From Physcomitrium patens (Eukaryota > Streptophyta > Bryopsida > Funariales > Funariaceae), in NCBI RefSeq assembly GCF_000002425.4, contig NC_037254.1:8476144-8540143 (forward strand): DNA of 64,000 nt, in the 5' to 3' direction. The position numbers were made by a program, and so were the translations under genes. This document shows, piece by piece, positions 1-10,047 of this stretch (its first letter is position 1; each line of letters opens with the position of its first letter). The notes under the pieces are model-generated. The model was not told the origin of the DNA. It saw only the letters and a program-made list of their open reading frames with translations, and ran no database searches.

Positions 1-574
1 ACTTGCATCAAAGGCACCTTCATCTCGTAAGAGTACCTCCTCTTTTGTACCTTTATAATCCCGCTTAATAGTGGTACTTCTCCAAAATCCTTAAATCCTT
101 CAACAATCCTTGGCAATGGTTTCTCCCTCAACCTATCTCGATTCCGTTCATGATTACGAGGTAGTGTTAGAAATTATACAACATTCTTTCTATCTTCACT
201 ACGTATCCTTGTATAAGTAGAACCATCGTCAAGTACTTTTGTTTTCATATGTGTTACCGTAATATAAGGTTGTCCTAAAATCAATGGATAAGATGTTGTA
301 TCTTGAACAAAGAAATGTTGTTCTGTCGCAACATCTCCAATCCAAATTTTGACATCTAGACAAGCTCCATATAATTCGCCTCGTGTGTTATTAGCAGCTT
401 GTATTGTCCATCCATGTTCCATATCAATTGGTCATTTCTGCTTCTTATAAAGATCCTTAGACATAAGATTTATTTCAGAACCATGGTCAACTAAAGCAAC
501 AATTGGTTCTTCTATATCTCCTACTTTCACCAATACCTCAGTAGTTGCCCTTGTCCAATGCTTTCGAGTATAAT
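1..574 (-). pseudogene. A2 retrotransposon, protease region (3' part of the copy split by B1)
   Basis: This is the protease portion of a family A Ty3/gypsy element and matches A1 at 6000-6590 nearly base for base. The same DHGSE active-site string and the downstream SYPLILGQPYIT segment are readable. Frame is lost by a CAA-to-TAA stop where A1 reads VQFL. The element stops abruptly at position 574, where B1 is inserted. It resumes at 19989, and removing B1 plus one copy of ataat restores the A1 sequence exactly. The RT, integrase and 3' LTR of A2 lie left of the window. Close to position 60 the reading frame moves by -1 into the RT frame, as in A1. Confidence 0.9.
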
Positions 575-1135
575 TGTCAAGGACAAGAACTCGATGAAAA
601 AATAATTCAAACAAGTGAGCCTTCACTCAAAGAGAGGTAACAAAATATATATAAACAAGTATATATATTGAAAGAGAAACTGGAATGGCTATTGCCAAAA
701 GACAAGAAAACTAGAGACCCTTGGAACTAGACTAGAAGCAAGAAAGGAGTTGACAAGAATGAAGAAGCCTTCACTCTTGTCTCTATATATATTATCAAAT
801 TAGGAGCTATGTGGCGACGTTCTATAGGACCTCCAATATGTGTTGACTTTGTAGGACACATGCCTTGACTTACAAGGCAAGTTCTTCTATGTGTGGGCCA
901 CATAGTTAGCTTGATCTTCAAGCTAACAACATGTGTGGTACATGGCGAACTTGTTGACCACGTTTCTAATCCAAAAAGTCAATTAAAGACACCTATGAAG
1001 TCAAAGCAACGTCTATAAAGCTTCTAGGAAGCTCCCATATTAAATACTATAGAATTTACTTATTTTTACCTACTTTTACTTACTTCTACCTAATTATATA
1101 TGTAATTACTAGCTTATATGATTATGTCTGTGACG
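575..1135 (-). repeat. B1 3' LTR
   Basis: It is 561 bp and matches 19423-19983. It begins tgtcaagg and ends tgacg, where the other copy ends tgaca. A TATA-like run, read on the minus strand, lies near 782-797. The sequence just inside it (1136-1150), read on the minus strand, is the purine tract AGAAGGGGGGATAT, a polypurine tract. Confidence 0.93.
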
Positions 1136-1276
1136 ATATCCCCCCTTCTAGAGACGAGTTCTACGAGGAGCAATCATCATATGTCGAGAAAATCTATGAT
1201 GCGACGAATTATATTTGCCACATACTCTGATCTTTGTTCTCTTCGAAGATGATTGATAGGGCCTTTCAACCATCGG

Positions 1277-2539
1277 TGTCGTATTACGTACTTTCTTGCT
1301 CGAGAACGTGCCGGGCGTCTGGCTGTAGAAGGTAGTATGGAGATTCACCAATAGTCAAGCAGTCTATCAGTTTTTGACTGCTGGAATATAAACGACTGCA
1401 ACAATGTATCGTAAATCTATATGGATGCTCTTCGACTGCTTGTCGAAGTCTTTTTTTTTGCCCCAGCCGATAGGTCTCTAGACGTTACAGAGAACCCCGA
1501 ACAACCCAAACTGTTAATCTTCAATACCCCTTTGTACTTACGATCTTGTATCCACTGACTGTCCTGTTAGATTAATCCAATAAATTTCATTCACTCCGCA
1601 TACTCAATCCTATAGACACCCCTTTAATCCTTCAATCATAGACGTAACTCGATTTTACAAAACAGTCAAGAGTATTCAAACCCACTTCATTTAAAAATCC
1701 CGATTCACCATTACAACACTGACTTCAGCAGCGATTGCCTCAGTCTTCCCAAAACTCTACGAAGAAGAAAAATCCAAATTCTATGTCTTTCCTTCCCCGA
1801 CCCGAAGCATGAAGCTCCTCTCTCTAATTCCCTTGATCTTCAAAAACCTCCCTCCCTAAAACTATATTCTCCCCTAATCTTATCCTCTGAATTTCTTCAA
1901 TCTTCCATCTTAGATCCAGAATTGGCTCCCGCCGTCAGAGCTTAGATCCGAAATTGGCTCACGTCATCAAGGCCTTCTCCTTCGTTTTTACCTTTAAGAG
2001 ATCAATTTACCGTAAACAATGTTCCCTGAAACGGCACAGAGAACAGGACAGCCCGAAACAGAATCGAAATCCCGTAATCTGGACCACATTGAGTCGCCCG
2101 ACCAATTCAGGTCCTATATTGGTAAAGATGCCCGTAGTAACCTGGATGTTCCCGTAATTGGGTCAAATTGGTCCTCGCGTCAGATTGGCTAAGACCTGTA
2201 GTAAGACCTGGATTTCTCGTAATTAGACTGCATTGGGTTGACCGGCCAATTCAGGTCTCATATTGGATAAGAGGACCCGGATTGGATTATCGAAATTGAA
2301 TCCAATTGGCTCTTCGAACCCGTCGTGTGAATTGATCTTTCTCTTCCTGCTGACTCCCGTTATTGGAATCGAATGGAGCATTTCAGTATGCCCCGGCTGA
2401 CTGTAACGGAGTGACTGAACCTGACCACTCAGTATTTGTATTGGAGTTGGTCGATGCTCCCAATATTCGAGGTAACTGAATATTAATAAAATTCCCCTTT
2501 CTTTTTATTTTCACTGTATACTCGTGTTACAACACGACA
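1277..2539 (-). repeat. A1 3' LTR
   Basis: It is 1263 bp and nearly identical to 8522-9784. It begins tgtcgtattacg and ends cacgaca. Inside it are diverged direct repeats about 70 bp apart near 2114 and 2184, with shared text of the type attgg..aagacc/atgcccgtagtaa..cctgga. The short ORF at 1954-2157 lies in the LTR, recurs in the other LTR, and shows no coding signature. Confidence 0.95.
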
Positions 2540-2551
2540 TCCACCCCCTCT
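2540..2551 (-). other. A1 polypurine tract
   Basis: Read on the minus strand, AGAGGGGGTGGA abuts the 3' LTR, as expected for the plus-strand primer of reverse transcription. Confidence 0.85.
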
Positions 2552-2601
2552 GAACCTGTGCATCCTCCGGTATGCACCAATTTATCCAATTGCTGTTTGA
2601 T

Positions 2602-5600
2602 TCAAAATATATCCCCTACGTCTTTGTCCAGTTCGTCTTCGTCACCTTCATTTTCCAAATCACTTTCATCTTCTTGCTGCGGAATCTCTGTACCTTCATT
2701 AAGATCTTCCATATTCATCTCCGCGGGTCTTCGTTTAAATATTTTTACTCTCTTCCCTGCAATTGGTATTTTCAATTTTGTACCATCTAACTCCCGTAAT
2801 GAGTAAGTCGCATTATCATGAACAGTTGTTACAACATATGGTCCAAACCAACGTTTTGAAAATTTCCGCAAAGTACTATGTTGATTATCCAGACTATTGT
2901 CATAAACAAGTACCCAATCACCTTCCTCGATTGCTTTTGGTCTCAATCGATGTTGCTTATCGAATCGCGCCTTGTTTTGTAACCTTGCTCTTTTTAACCT
3001 TTCCAATGCTATCTGGACATCTTCCGTTCTTTGCTCCAATTGTCGAATCCTAATAGCCAGAAGTTCTTCTCTTGTCAATCCATCTTCCCATGGTAGCATA
3101 CTCCAAGTAAGTACCTTTTCTTCAATCGGCATAATTGGTTTTTGACCTGTCATAAGTTCTACTGGCATATATCCTGTCACCGAACTATGTGTTGTTCGAT
3201 CAGCCCATAATGCAAATGACAAAAGCCGTGGCCACTCTTTAACTTTCCCATTACAAGCTTTAACCAATGCTTTCACAATCGGCGGGTGATCGCGTTCGCT
3301 TTTCGCATTCCCTTCCGGATTATAAGCAGTAGTCAGTGATAGTTTAACTCCACATCTTTCAAAGAACTTACGAGCTTCTTGTGCATTTAATTCTCCACGA
3401 TCTGCAGTGATTTTTACTACGCACCCGTAACGGCAAATGACATCTTCAAGCAAAAACCTACAAATCCCCTCTGTAGATTTTGTCCTCAATGCTCTTCCTT
3501 CTACTTGATTTGATAAATCTTCACGAGCTAAAACCAAATATCTCATCTGCCATAACCCAACCGGCATAATAACCAAATCAACAACCCATTTAAAATGAAT
3601 AGCCAGAGGATACGTAGGATGAAGACCATCTCGATGTCGGATATTAGAATACGATTGACAGATTTCACATGACTCTACAAATGAGAGCACATCTCGATAC
3701 ATATTTTTCCACCAATATCGTTCCTTGAGTTTAGCAAAAGTAGCCCAGATTCCTCTATGCCCTGCCCATAAACTATCATGAAACTCCTTTAATAATTTTA
3801 GTTTTTCTTCCCTTTTGCCTATCACTCGTTGTGGCATCCCAATTCCTTTCTTCGGTCTCTTCCATAAGAATCCATCTCGAAGTAAAAATCCATATGCTTT
3901 TTTTCTTATTTGTTTGAATTTTTCTGTAGACCAATTCCCCTGCTTAGACAAGGTATTCAAATAATGACCAATATCCAATAATTCTCCTTCATAAGCTTCT
4001 TCAAGAAATAGCTTGTCTTCTCTGTTGAGATTTGATATTGAATAGAATTTCAATCCGACATCATCAATGTCTTCAACCATTTCGTCCTCCCTCTCGTATC
4101 TTACTCGAGATAGCATGTCTGCTACTAAATTGTCCTTTCCAGTGATATGCTTAAATTCTGGATTTAGTGACTTAATATAAGCAATCCATCTCAACATTGC
4201 AATATCTGGCGTTGAACAGTTAATAATCATTCCAAGCAATGGCAAGCAATCTGTTTCAATTACTACTACTGCCCCAATCAAATAGTCCTTTTCAGCTTTC
4301 ATAGCCGAAACGACTCCCCAAAGTTCTCTTTTGACTTGCGAATATGCACGCTGACGAATACTTAAAACTTTAGCCCCAAATCGAACTGCAAATCTACTCC
4401 CATTCGAATCATCTTGACCCACCGCCCATCCAACGGCAATTGGACTAGCGTCTACAGTAAGAATCACTGGTCTATTGCACTTATAATCAACCTTCCTCAA
4501 TATTGGAGGTGACATCAATAATTTCTTCAATCTTTGCATTGCCTGAATATGCCTTTCTTTCCATTCAAATCGGTAACCCTTGCGTAACAGTTCATATAAT
4601 GGATCCGCTATGTGAGCAAAATGAGGGATCCAGATTTGATAAAATACACATGCACCCAAAAACCTGCGAACTTCTGTTAAAGAACCACAATCCTCTTTCA
4701 TCCTTCCAATTGCATCAACTTTAGTCGAATCTAGTTTTCTTCCGTAAGATCCGCATAAATGTCCAACAATTACAACCTCTCGCACTCCAAATACGGACTT
4801 CATACCCGATAATGTAAGATGAACTTCTCCAAGCCGAGTTAAAATCTTTTCACAATCTTGTATATGATCAACAACATATCTGCGACACCCCCTCGTATCT
4901 AAAGTTTCATCCTTGTCTCCTTCTCTGCACCCTTTAATAGGAACATCATCCAGAAAAGGTATAGTCTTTTCCGGAATAAAATCTCTCAATACCTTATTCA
5001 TCCCATTTATCATATGCGCAACTGAGTTGGTCGCGCCTTGAGGAAGAGTGCACATTCTAACCAATCCAAGCGGTGTCCTCATCGTTGTCATATCTCTACT
5101 TCCTTCGGCAAGTTCAAATTGATCATAACCTGAATACAAATCACCCATTGAATAGATCGCCCTTCCAGCAAACGCCTCAGCAAATTCATCCACAATAGGT
5201 CCAATTCCTGCATTCCTAACAATTACAGCATTCACCGGTTGCATATCTTGAATAAACCGTAGTGACCCATTCTTCTTAGGTACCGTAAACCATCGACTAG
5301 AATACGGCGCAAATAAAGGTTCTAATATTTTCATCTTTATCTTTTCTTTCAATAGTTCCACCAATTTAAGTAAATGTGCCCTCGGTATTGGAATCGGTCT
5401 TAGATTCCAAGGTACATGCGGTACAGTGAAGATAACCATAGGTGTTATAATATTTGGATCCACACACCCAATTTCATGAGATTCGAAGGCAAATGATCTA
5501 CCTTGTTTAGCCAACATCTTTTTGAAGCAAGTAATTTCCTCCGGCAATAAAGAACCATCAGAACCAATCTTCAATTCTTCAAAAGTCTCTTCAGTAAACT

Positions 5601-6000
5601 GATGTCCAATACTCATTGGATCTCTTAAACTTGCTTCTTTTGATGCTTCTCCCATTTGTTCTTTAGAATCCTCTGGTAATGGTCCGGCAACAGGCTTTAC
5701 CTTCTTATCTGCCGTTTTATATCTCGTCTCTACTGTGACTTCTGGTGCTTGAAAAGATTCAAGCATGGTATAAACCTCTCTCGAATGAATCTCAACAATC
5801 TTATCATTATCCCCTAACCCAATAGATGTAATCAATTCCAATGAATCTTCCAGCCCATTTTCTTCATAAACACCCAAAATCCTCTCATCATCTTGCAATG
5901 TACCTATCTTGCGTAACTGTCCTTCAATATCATATAATCTTTTTCTTTCTTTTCTTTTAAAATCATCAACTTTCTTATACATAATATTTCCATTCTCCAA
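2602..6000 (-). CDS. A1 pol: reverse transcriptase, RNase H, integrase (1132 codons, open)
   Basis: This is one uninterrupted frame. An acidic linker of about 180 residues is followed by RT with FTVPKKNGSLRFIQD, LPQGATNS and the catalytic box FLDDVPI in place of the usual Y/F-x-DD-I. RNase H follows with its acidic residues in TVDASPIAVGWAVG, RELWGV, IETDCLPL and KDNLVADMLSR. The integrase zinc finger is HDSLWAGH...CEIC. The DDE core has D in WVVDLVIMP, D in ITADRGELNAQE and E in NPEGNAKSERDHPPIV. The C-terminus has a GDWVLVYDN fold and ends in an acidic tail; there is no chromodomain. The frame is open upstream of the Met to about 6097, so the true N-terminus probably comes from a -1 shift out of protease. 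The overall look (FLDD, ER.H after the glutamate) is unlike the B and C elements here. Confidence 0.93.
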   Translation of the reverse strand: MENGNIMYKKVDDFKRKERKRLYDIEGQLRKIGTLQDDERILGVYEENGLEDSLELITSIGLGDNDKIVEIHSREVYTMLESFQAPEVTVETRYKTADKKVKPVAGPLPEDSKEQMGEASKEASLRDPMSIGHQFTEETFEELKIGSDGSLLPEEITCFKKMLAKQGRSFAFESHEIGCVDPNIITPMVIFTVPHVPWNLRPIPIPRAHLLKLVELLKEKIKMKILEPLFAPYSSRWFTVPKKNGSLRFIQDMQPVNAVIVRNAGIGPIVDEFAEAFAGRAIYSMGDLYSGYDQFELAEGSRDMTTMRTPLGLVRMCTLPQGATNSVAHMINGMNKVLRDFIPEKTIPFLDDVPIKGCREGDKDETLDTRGCRRYVVDHIQDCEKILTRLGEVHLTLSGMKSVFGVREVVIVGHLCGSYGRKLDSTKVDAIGRMKEDCGSLTEVRRFLGACVFYQIWIPHFAHIADPLYELLRKGYRFEWKERHIQAMQRLKKLLMSPPILRKVDYKCNRPVILTVDASPIAVGWAVGQDDSNGSRFAVRFGAKVLSIRQRAYSQVKRELWGVVSAMKAEKDYLIGAVVVIETDCLPLLGMIINCSTPDIAMLRWIAYIKSLNPEFKHITGKDNLVADMLSRVRYEREDEMVEDIDDVGLKFYSISNLNREDKLFLEEAYEGELLDIGHYLNTLSKQGNWSTEKFKQIRKKAYGFLLRDGFLWKRPKKGIGMPQRVIGKREEKLKLLKEFHDSLWAGHRGIWATFAKLKERYWWKNMYRDVLSFVESCEICQSYSNIRHRDGLHPTYPLAIHFKWVVDLVIMPVGLWQMRYLVLAREDLSNQVEGRALRTKSTEGICRFLLEDVICRYGCVVKITADRGELNAQEARKFFERCGVKLSLTTAYNPEGNAKSERDHPPIVKALVKACNGKVKEWPRLLSFALWADRTTHSSVTGYMPVELMTGQKPIMPIEEKVLTWSMLPWEDGLTREELLAIRIRQLEQRTEDVQIALERLKRARLQNKARFDKQHRLRPKAIEEGDWVLVYDNSLDNQHSTLRKFSKRWFGPYVVTTVHDNATYSLRELDGTKLKIPIAGKRVKIFKRRPAEMNMEDLNEGTEIPQQEDESDLENEGDEDELDKDVGDIF

Positions 6001-6077
6001 TATACCAATAAAACTCGCATCAAAGGCACCTTCATCTCGCGAGAGTACCTCCTCTTTTGTACCTCCATAATCTCGCT

Positions 6078-6989
6078 TTACAGTGGTACCTCCCCAAAAT
6101 CCTTAAATCCTTCAACAATCTTTGGCAATGGTTTCTCCCTCAACCTATCTCGATTCCGTTCATGGTTAGGAGGTACTGTTAGAAATTGTACAGCTTTCCT
6201 CCCATCTTTGCTCCATACCCTTGCATAAGCAGAACCATCGTCAAGTACCTTTGTTTCCATCCGTGTTGCCGTGATATAAGGTTGTCCTAAAATCAACGGA
6301 TAAGACGTTGTATCTAGAACGAAGAAATGTTGCTCCGTCGCAACATCCCCAATCCGAATTTTGACATCTGGACAAGTTCCATATAATTCGCCTCGTGTGT
6401 TATTAGCTGCTTGTATTGCCCATCCATGTTCCATATCAATTGGCCATTTTTGCTTCTTATAAAGATCTTTAGACATGAGATTTATTTCAGAACCATGGTC
6501 CACCAAAGCAACTATTGGTTCTTCTATATCTCTTACCTTCACCAATACCTCAATAGTTGCCCTTGCCCAATGCTTTCGAGTATAATGGCTCAAAGTTTCC
6601 ATTTCCTTGTCACTAGAATCTTCGAAACGTACTCGCTGATTATACCCATTCTTTTCATTTGTTGGTTGCTTGTAACTAATATCAACCTCTTCTTCATCTC
6701 TACATATTCTTGCATCAATAGCATGACTCATTCCAGTTTCGCTCATTAATTGCCTCTTTCGCTTAATGCTATCAATAATAACATCATGAAACTCCTTCTT
6801 TGCAATTCCCAAGACTTCTTTCAATGTGAATTCCACCTTAGCGTTTAATATACATTCTTCCAATACCCCTTTCAAATTTGTTGCCGCTTCAATGTCAGAA
6901 AGTAGCTTATAAGCAATTGATTTGTCCTTATCTTTTGTCTCCGTTGTTTTTTCTCCCAATGATGCTGAGGTATCCTTTACAGGCAATTC
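6078..6989 (-). CDS. A1 aspartic protease region
   Basis: About 303 codons lie between a stop shared with A2 (TAA at 6990-6992) and a terminal TAA at 6078. The retroviral-type aspartic protease is recognised from VALVDHGSEINLMS followed by a flap/C-terminal segment SYPLILGQPYIT. The catalytic triad reads Asp-His-Gly instead of Asp-Ser/Thr-Gly, and A2 has the same residues. The frame equals that of gag. At the 3' end the coding signal passes to the -1 frame near KDFGEVP, where both frames are open for about 10 codons. In A2 the position of the terminal stop is a sense codon (TTA), so this TAA is a private mutation. Confidence 0.85.
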   Translation of the reverse strand, partial: ELPVKDTSASLGEKTTETKDKDKSIAYKLLSDIEAATNLKGVLEECILNAKVEFTLKEVLGIAKKEFHDVIIDSIKRKRQLMSETGMSHAIDARICRDEEEVDISYKQPTNEKNGYNQRVRFEDSSDKEMETLSHYTRKHWARATIEVLVKVRDIEEPIVALVDHGSEINLMSKDLYKKQKWPIDMEHGWAIQAANNTRGELYGTCPDVKIRIGDVATEQHFFVLDTTSYPLILGQPYITATRMETKVLDDGSAYARVWSKDGRKAVQFLTVPPNHERNRDRLREKPLPKIVEGFKDFGEVPL

Positions 6990-8450
6990 TTATGAAGCTG
7001 CCTCCCGAGCCTTGTTTCCTCGAGTTTGCCTCTTAAAAGAATTTCCTTCTCTAGTATCATCAAAATTTCCTCGTCTTTTTTCTTCCATCAAAGCTTCATG
7101 TTGGCTCTTAGCAATATATGCATGAACTGAAAGAGACTCAACAGGATCCTCCCAACTTGTTGCACCTCGTATTGTAGCTGCAGTCCTCAATAACGCTTCT
7201 CGAGGTAATTTCCCTTCTTACATTGTAGAAACGGTAGAAGCCCAAAACTCACTAGTTTTCGTACTTCCACCAATTTCATCATCTACTCTAGCACCATAAC
7301 TTGCACTTTCTCGTGCTACTGTTTCATGCCCTTTTAAGTAATCTTGAACCAATGCTCTCATTCCTCCCTTGCCAAAATTGGTTTGAAGAAGATCCTCCCT
7401 ATCTTTCAATGCTATCTTCCCATCTTTCCAGCAAATAATTCCCTGCAGTATCATATTATTAAATTCATTGCAATCTTTTCTAGTGTGTGAAGCATCATCA
7501 CACCAAATGCATCTTTGTACATATCTTTGTTTTAAAACATTCTTCGAATTGTTTATAGAAGTATTCTCTTCAAGTCTTGCCAATTTGATTTGAAGATCTC
7601 GCATTCCTCGTATAATTTCTTCCATACCCATATCTGCTTTCTTTGACAAGGATGTCGAAGGTTGAACTGTAGGCATTGTCGATGGTGTAGTACGTACTGG
7701 AGCTTTGGGTGCTTGTACTGGTTTCAGAATATTACTCCTATCCTTCCTCCTTTCTTTTTTTGTAAGCAACCTCACCGCATCTTCAACGTTCTTCCACTTC
7801 GTTGTCAATCCTTCATCTTCTTCTTTGTCTTCAAGAAGGGGTTCTAATTTCTCTTGCAATTCTCCATCAGTAGCTTGAAGAAATAGATCAACTTTGTTCG
7901 GCTCCAATGTCAATTTTTCTACCTTCAATAATTGAGAGTACTGCCTCTCAAATTTCCTTAGTAGCTCTGTTGCTTGCAAATTCTTATTGGGCCATTCAAT
8001 CCATCCCAGAAACAGCTTCTTAGTAACGCGATCAGCATCTTTTAAGAAATATTCGTCTTTCAATGCATGTGAAAAATCCTCCCATGAATTCCCACAACGA
8101 TCCGTAATCGATGTAATGTGGTCCCTTATCTCCGGTATCGTGGCAAGTCCAAATAGTGCAACCATTTTCTTCTCAGAAACCCGATTTAATTCCATTTCAC
8201 GAACATAACATCTTAAATACCTTGAAATATTCCTCCCATCAAATTGATCAATTTTATTGACCACTGCTTGCAATGCTTTAGTTGCCAAAGCTTCCTTTCG
8301 ATCATTGCTTTACTGTTGCTGCATTGAAAATGAGAAGGCTTGAAACAAACTAGCAATAGACGGATCCATGTGCATACCTTGTCCTTTAGAAGACTCCCCA
8401 CTAGAAACTTCTCCCAAAAATCCTTCAAATTTTTTATTTTCGTTTTCCAT
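6990..8450 (-). pseudogene. A1 gag (capsid and CCHC nucleocapsid), with stops
   Basis: The start chosen is the ATG at 8450-8448 (MENENKKFEGFLGE), because the same start and text occur in A2. A retrotransposon gag domain follows (around YLRCYVREMELNR and FERQYSQLLKVEKLTLEPNKVD), then the zinc knuckle CIWCDDASHTRKDC, which fits C-x2-C-x4-H-x4-C. Stops are TAA at 8310-8312, TAA at 7218-7220 and TAA at 6990-6992. A2 reads a sense codon (CAA) at the position of each of the first two. The third is present in both copies. The stretch after the second stop, to 6990, is basic and lysine/arginine-rich and stays in frame with protease. Confidence 0.85.
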
Positions 8451-8499
8451 AAAAATAAAGATAAAATCAACCAAAATCCAATACCTTCTACCTCAAGCT

Positions 8500-8517
8500 T
8501 TCACGTCGGGTTCACCA
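8500..8517 (-). other. A1 primer-binding site (tRNA-Trp)
   Basis: The plus strand reads TTCACGTCGGGTTCACCA. From established knowledge this is the 3' end of plant tRNA-Trp(CCA) including the CCA tail. It lies 4 bases inside the 5' LTR (LTR edge 8522), as a minus-strand element requires. Confidence 0.88.
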
Positions 8518-8521
8518 CTTA

Positions 8522-9784
8522 TGTCGTATTACGTGCTTTCCTGCTCGAGAACGTGCCGGGCGTCTGACTGTAGAAGGTAGTATGGAGATTCGCCGATAGT
8601 CAAGCAGTATATCAGTTTTTGACTGCTGGAATATAAACGACTGCAATAATGTACCGTAAATCTATACGGATGCTCTTCGACTGCTTGTCGAAGTCTTTTT
8701 TTTTTACCCCAGCCGATAGGTCTCTAGACGTTACAGAGAACCCCGTACAACCCAAACTGTTAATCTTCAATACCCCTTTGTACTTACGATCTTGTATCCA
8801 CTGACTGTCCTGTTAGATTAACCCAATAAATTTCATTCACTCTGCATACTCAATCCTATAGACACCCCTTTAATCCTTCAATCACAGACGTAACTCGATT
8901 TTATAAAACAGTCAAGAGTATTCAAACCCACTTCATTTAAAAATCCCGATTCACCATTACAACACTGACTTCAGCAGCGATTGCCTCAGTCTTCCCAAAA
9001 CTCTACGAAGAAGAAAAATCCAAATTCTATGTCTTTCCTTCCTCGACTCGAAGCATGAAGCTCCTCTCTCTAATTTCCTTGATCTTCAAAAACTTCCCTC
9101 TCTAAAACTATATTCTCCCCTTATCTTATCCTCTGAATTTCTTCAATCTTCCATCTTAGATCCAGAATTGGCTCCCGCCGTCAGAGCTTAGATCCGAAAT
9201 TGGCTCACGTCATCAAGGCCTTCTCCTTCGTTTTTACCTTTAAGAGATCCATTTACTGTAAACAACGTTCCCTGAAACGGCACAGAGAACAGGACAGCCC
9301 GAAACAGAATCGAAATCCCGTAATCGGGACCACATTGAGTCGCCCGACCAATTCAGGTCCTATATTGGGAAAGATGCCCGTAGTAACCTGGATGTTCCCG
9401 TAATTGGGTCAAATTGGTCCTCGCGTCAGATTGGCTAAGACCTGTAGTAAGACCTGGATTTCCCGTAATTAGACTGCATTGGGTTGACCGGCCAATTCAG
9501 GTCTCATATTGGATAAGAGGGCCCGGATTGGATTATCGAAATTGAATCCAATTGGCTCTTTGAACCCGTCGTGTGAATTGATCCTTCTCTTCTTGCTGAC
9601 TCCCGTTATTGGAATCGAACGGAGCATTTTAGTGTGCCCCGGCTGACTGTAACGGAGTGACTGAACCTGACCACTCAGTATTTGTACTGGAGTTGGTCGA
9701 TGCTCCCAATATTCGAGGTAACTGAATATTAATAAAATTCCCCTTTCTTTTTATTTTCACTGTATACTCATGTTACAACACGAT
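8522..9784 (-). repeat. A1 5' LTR
   Basis: It is 1263 bp and pairs with 1277-2539. The end at 9784 is cacgat rather than cacgaca, followed directly by the target duplication atcgg. Confidence 0.95.
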
Positions 9785-10047
9785 ATCGGAAGTGTCCCAT
9801 ACCAGGGGGGGAAGACCACCCAGTTATTTGATCATTGTTGAGGCCTTCGTAACTTCCTTCAAATAGAATATTTGAAACACCATCAAGAGTTGTTCCTACC
9901 ACTAGCACAATTACCAAACATCGGGAGTCTCTTCTCAAATCGTGATACCAAACGCGTTGTATCTCGCCATCTATTTGAGGAAGAACATGTCATTCTTGAA
10001 GATCTTTATGTTAGAGACATAGTTCTTAGACCTTTCTAGAGACAAGT

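Larger units (their letters stand above)
1277..9784 (-). mobile_element. A1: full-length atypical Ty3/gypsy LTR retrotransposon
   Basis: The two LTRs are 1263 bp each, TGTCG...CGACA. Target duplication atcgg is seen at 1272-1276 and 9785-9789, with the last base or two of the right LTR altered. Order on the minus strand is 5' LTR, tRNA-Trp primer site, gag with CCHC knuckle, protease, a -1 frame change, RT-RNase H-integrase, polypurine tract and 3' LTR. Sampled LTR segments differ at about 2 percent, so it is young. The pol ORF is intact, but gag-protease carries stops, so it is probably not autonomous. It has no chromodomain. The host site is the aORF of B1. Confidence 0.95.

Noticed and set aside
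1954..2157. 67-codon ORF repeated at 9200-9403
   Set aside because: It lies in both A1 LTRs; duplication explains it and it has no protein character.
8500..8517. tRNA-Trp-like sequence as a tRNA gene fragment
   Set aside because: Only the 3' end is present, exactly inside an LTR in primer-site position.
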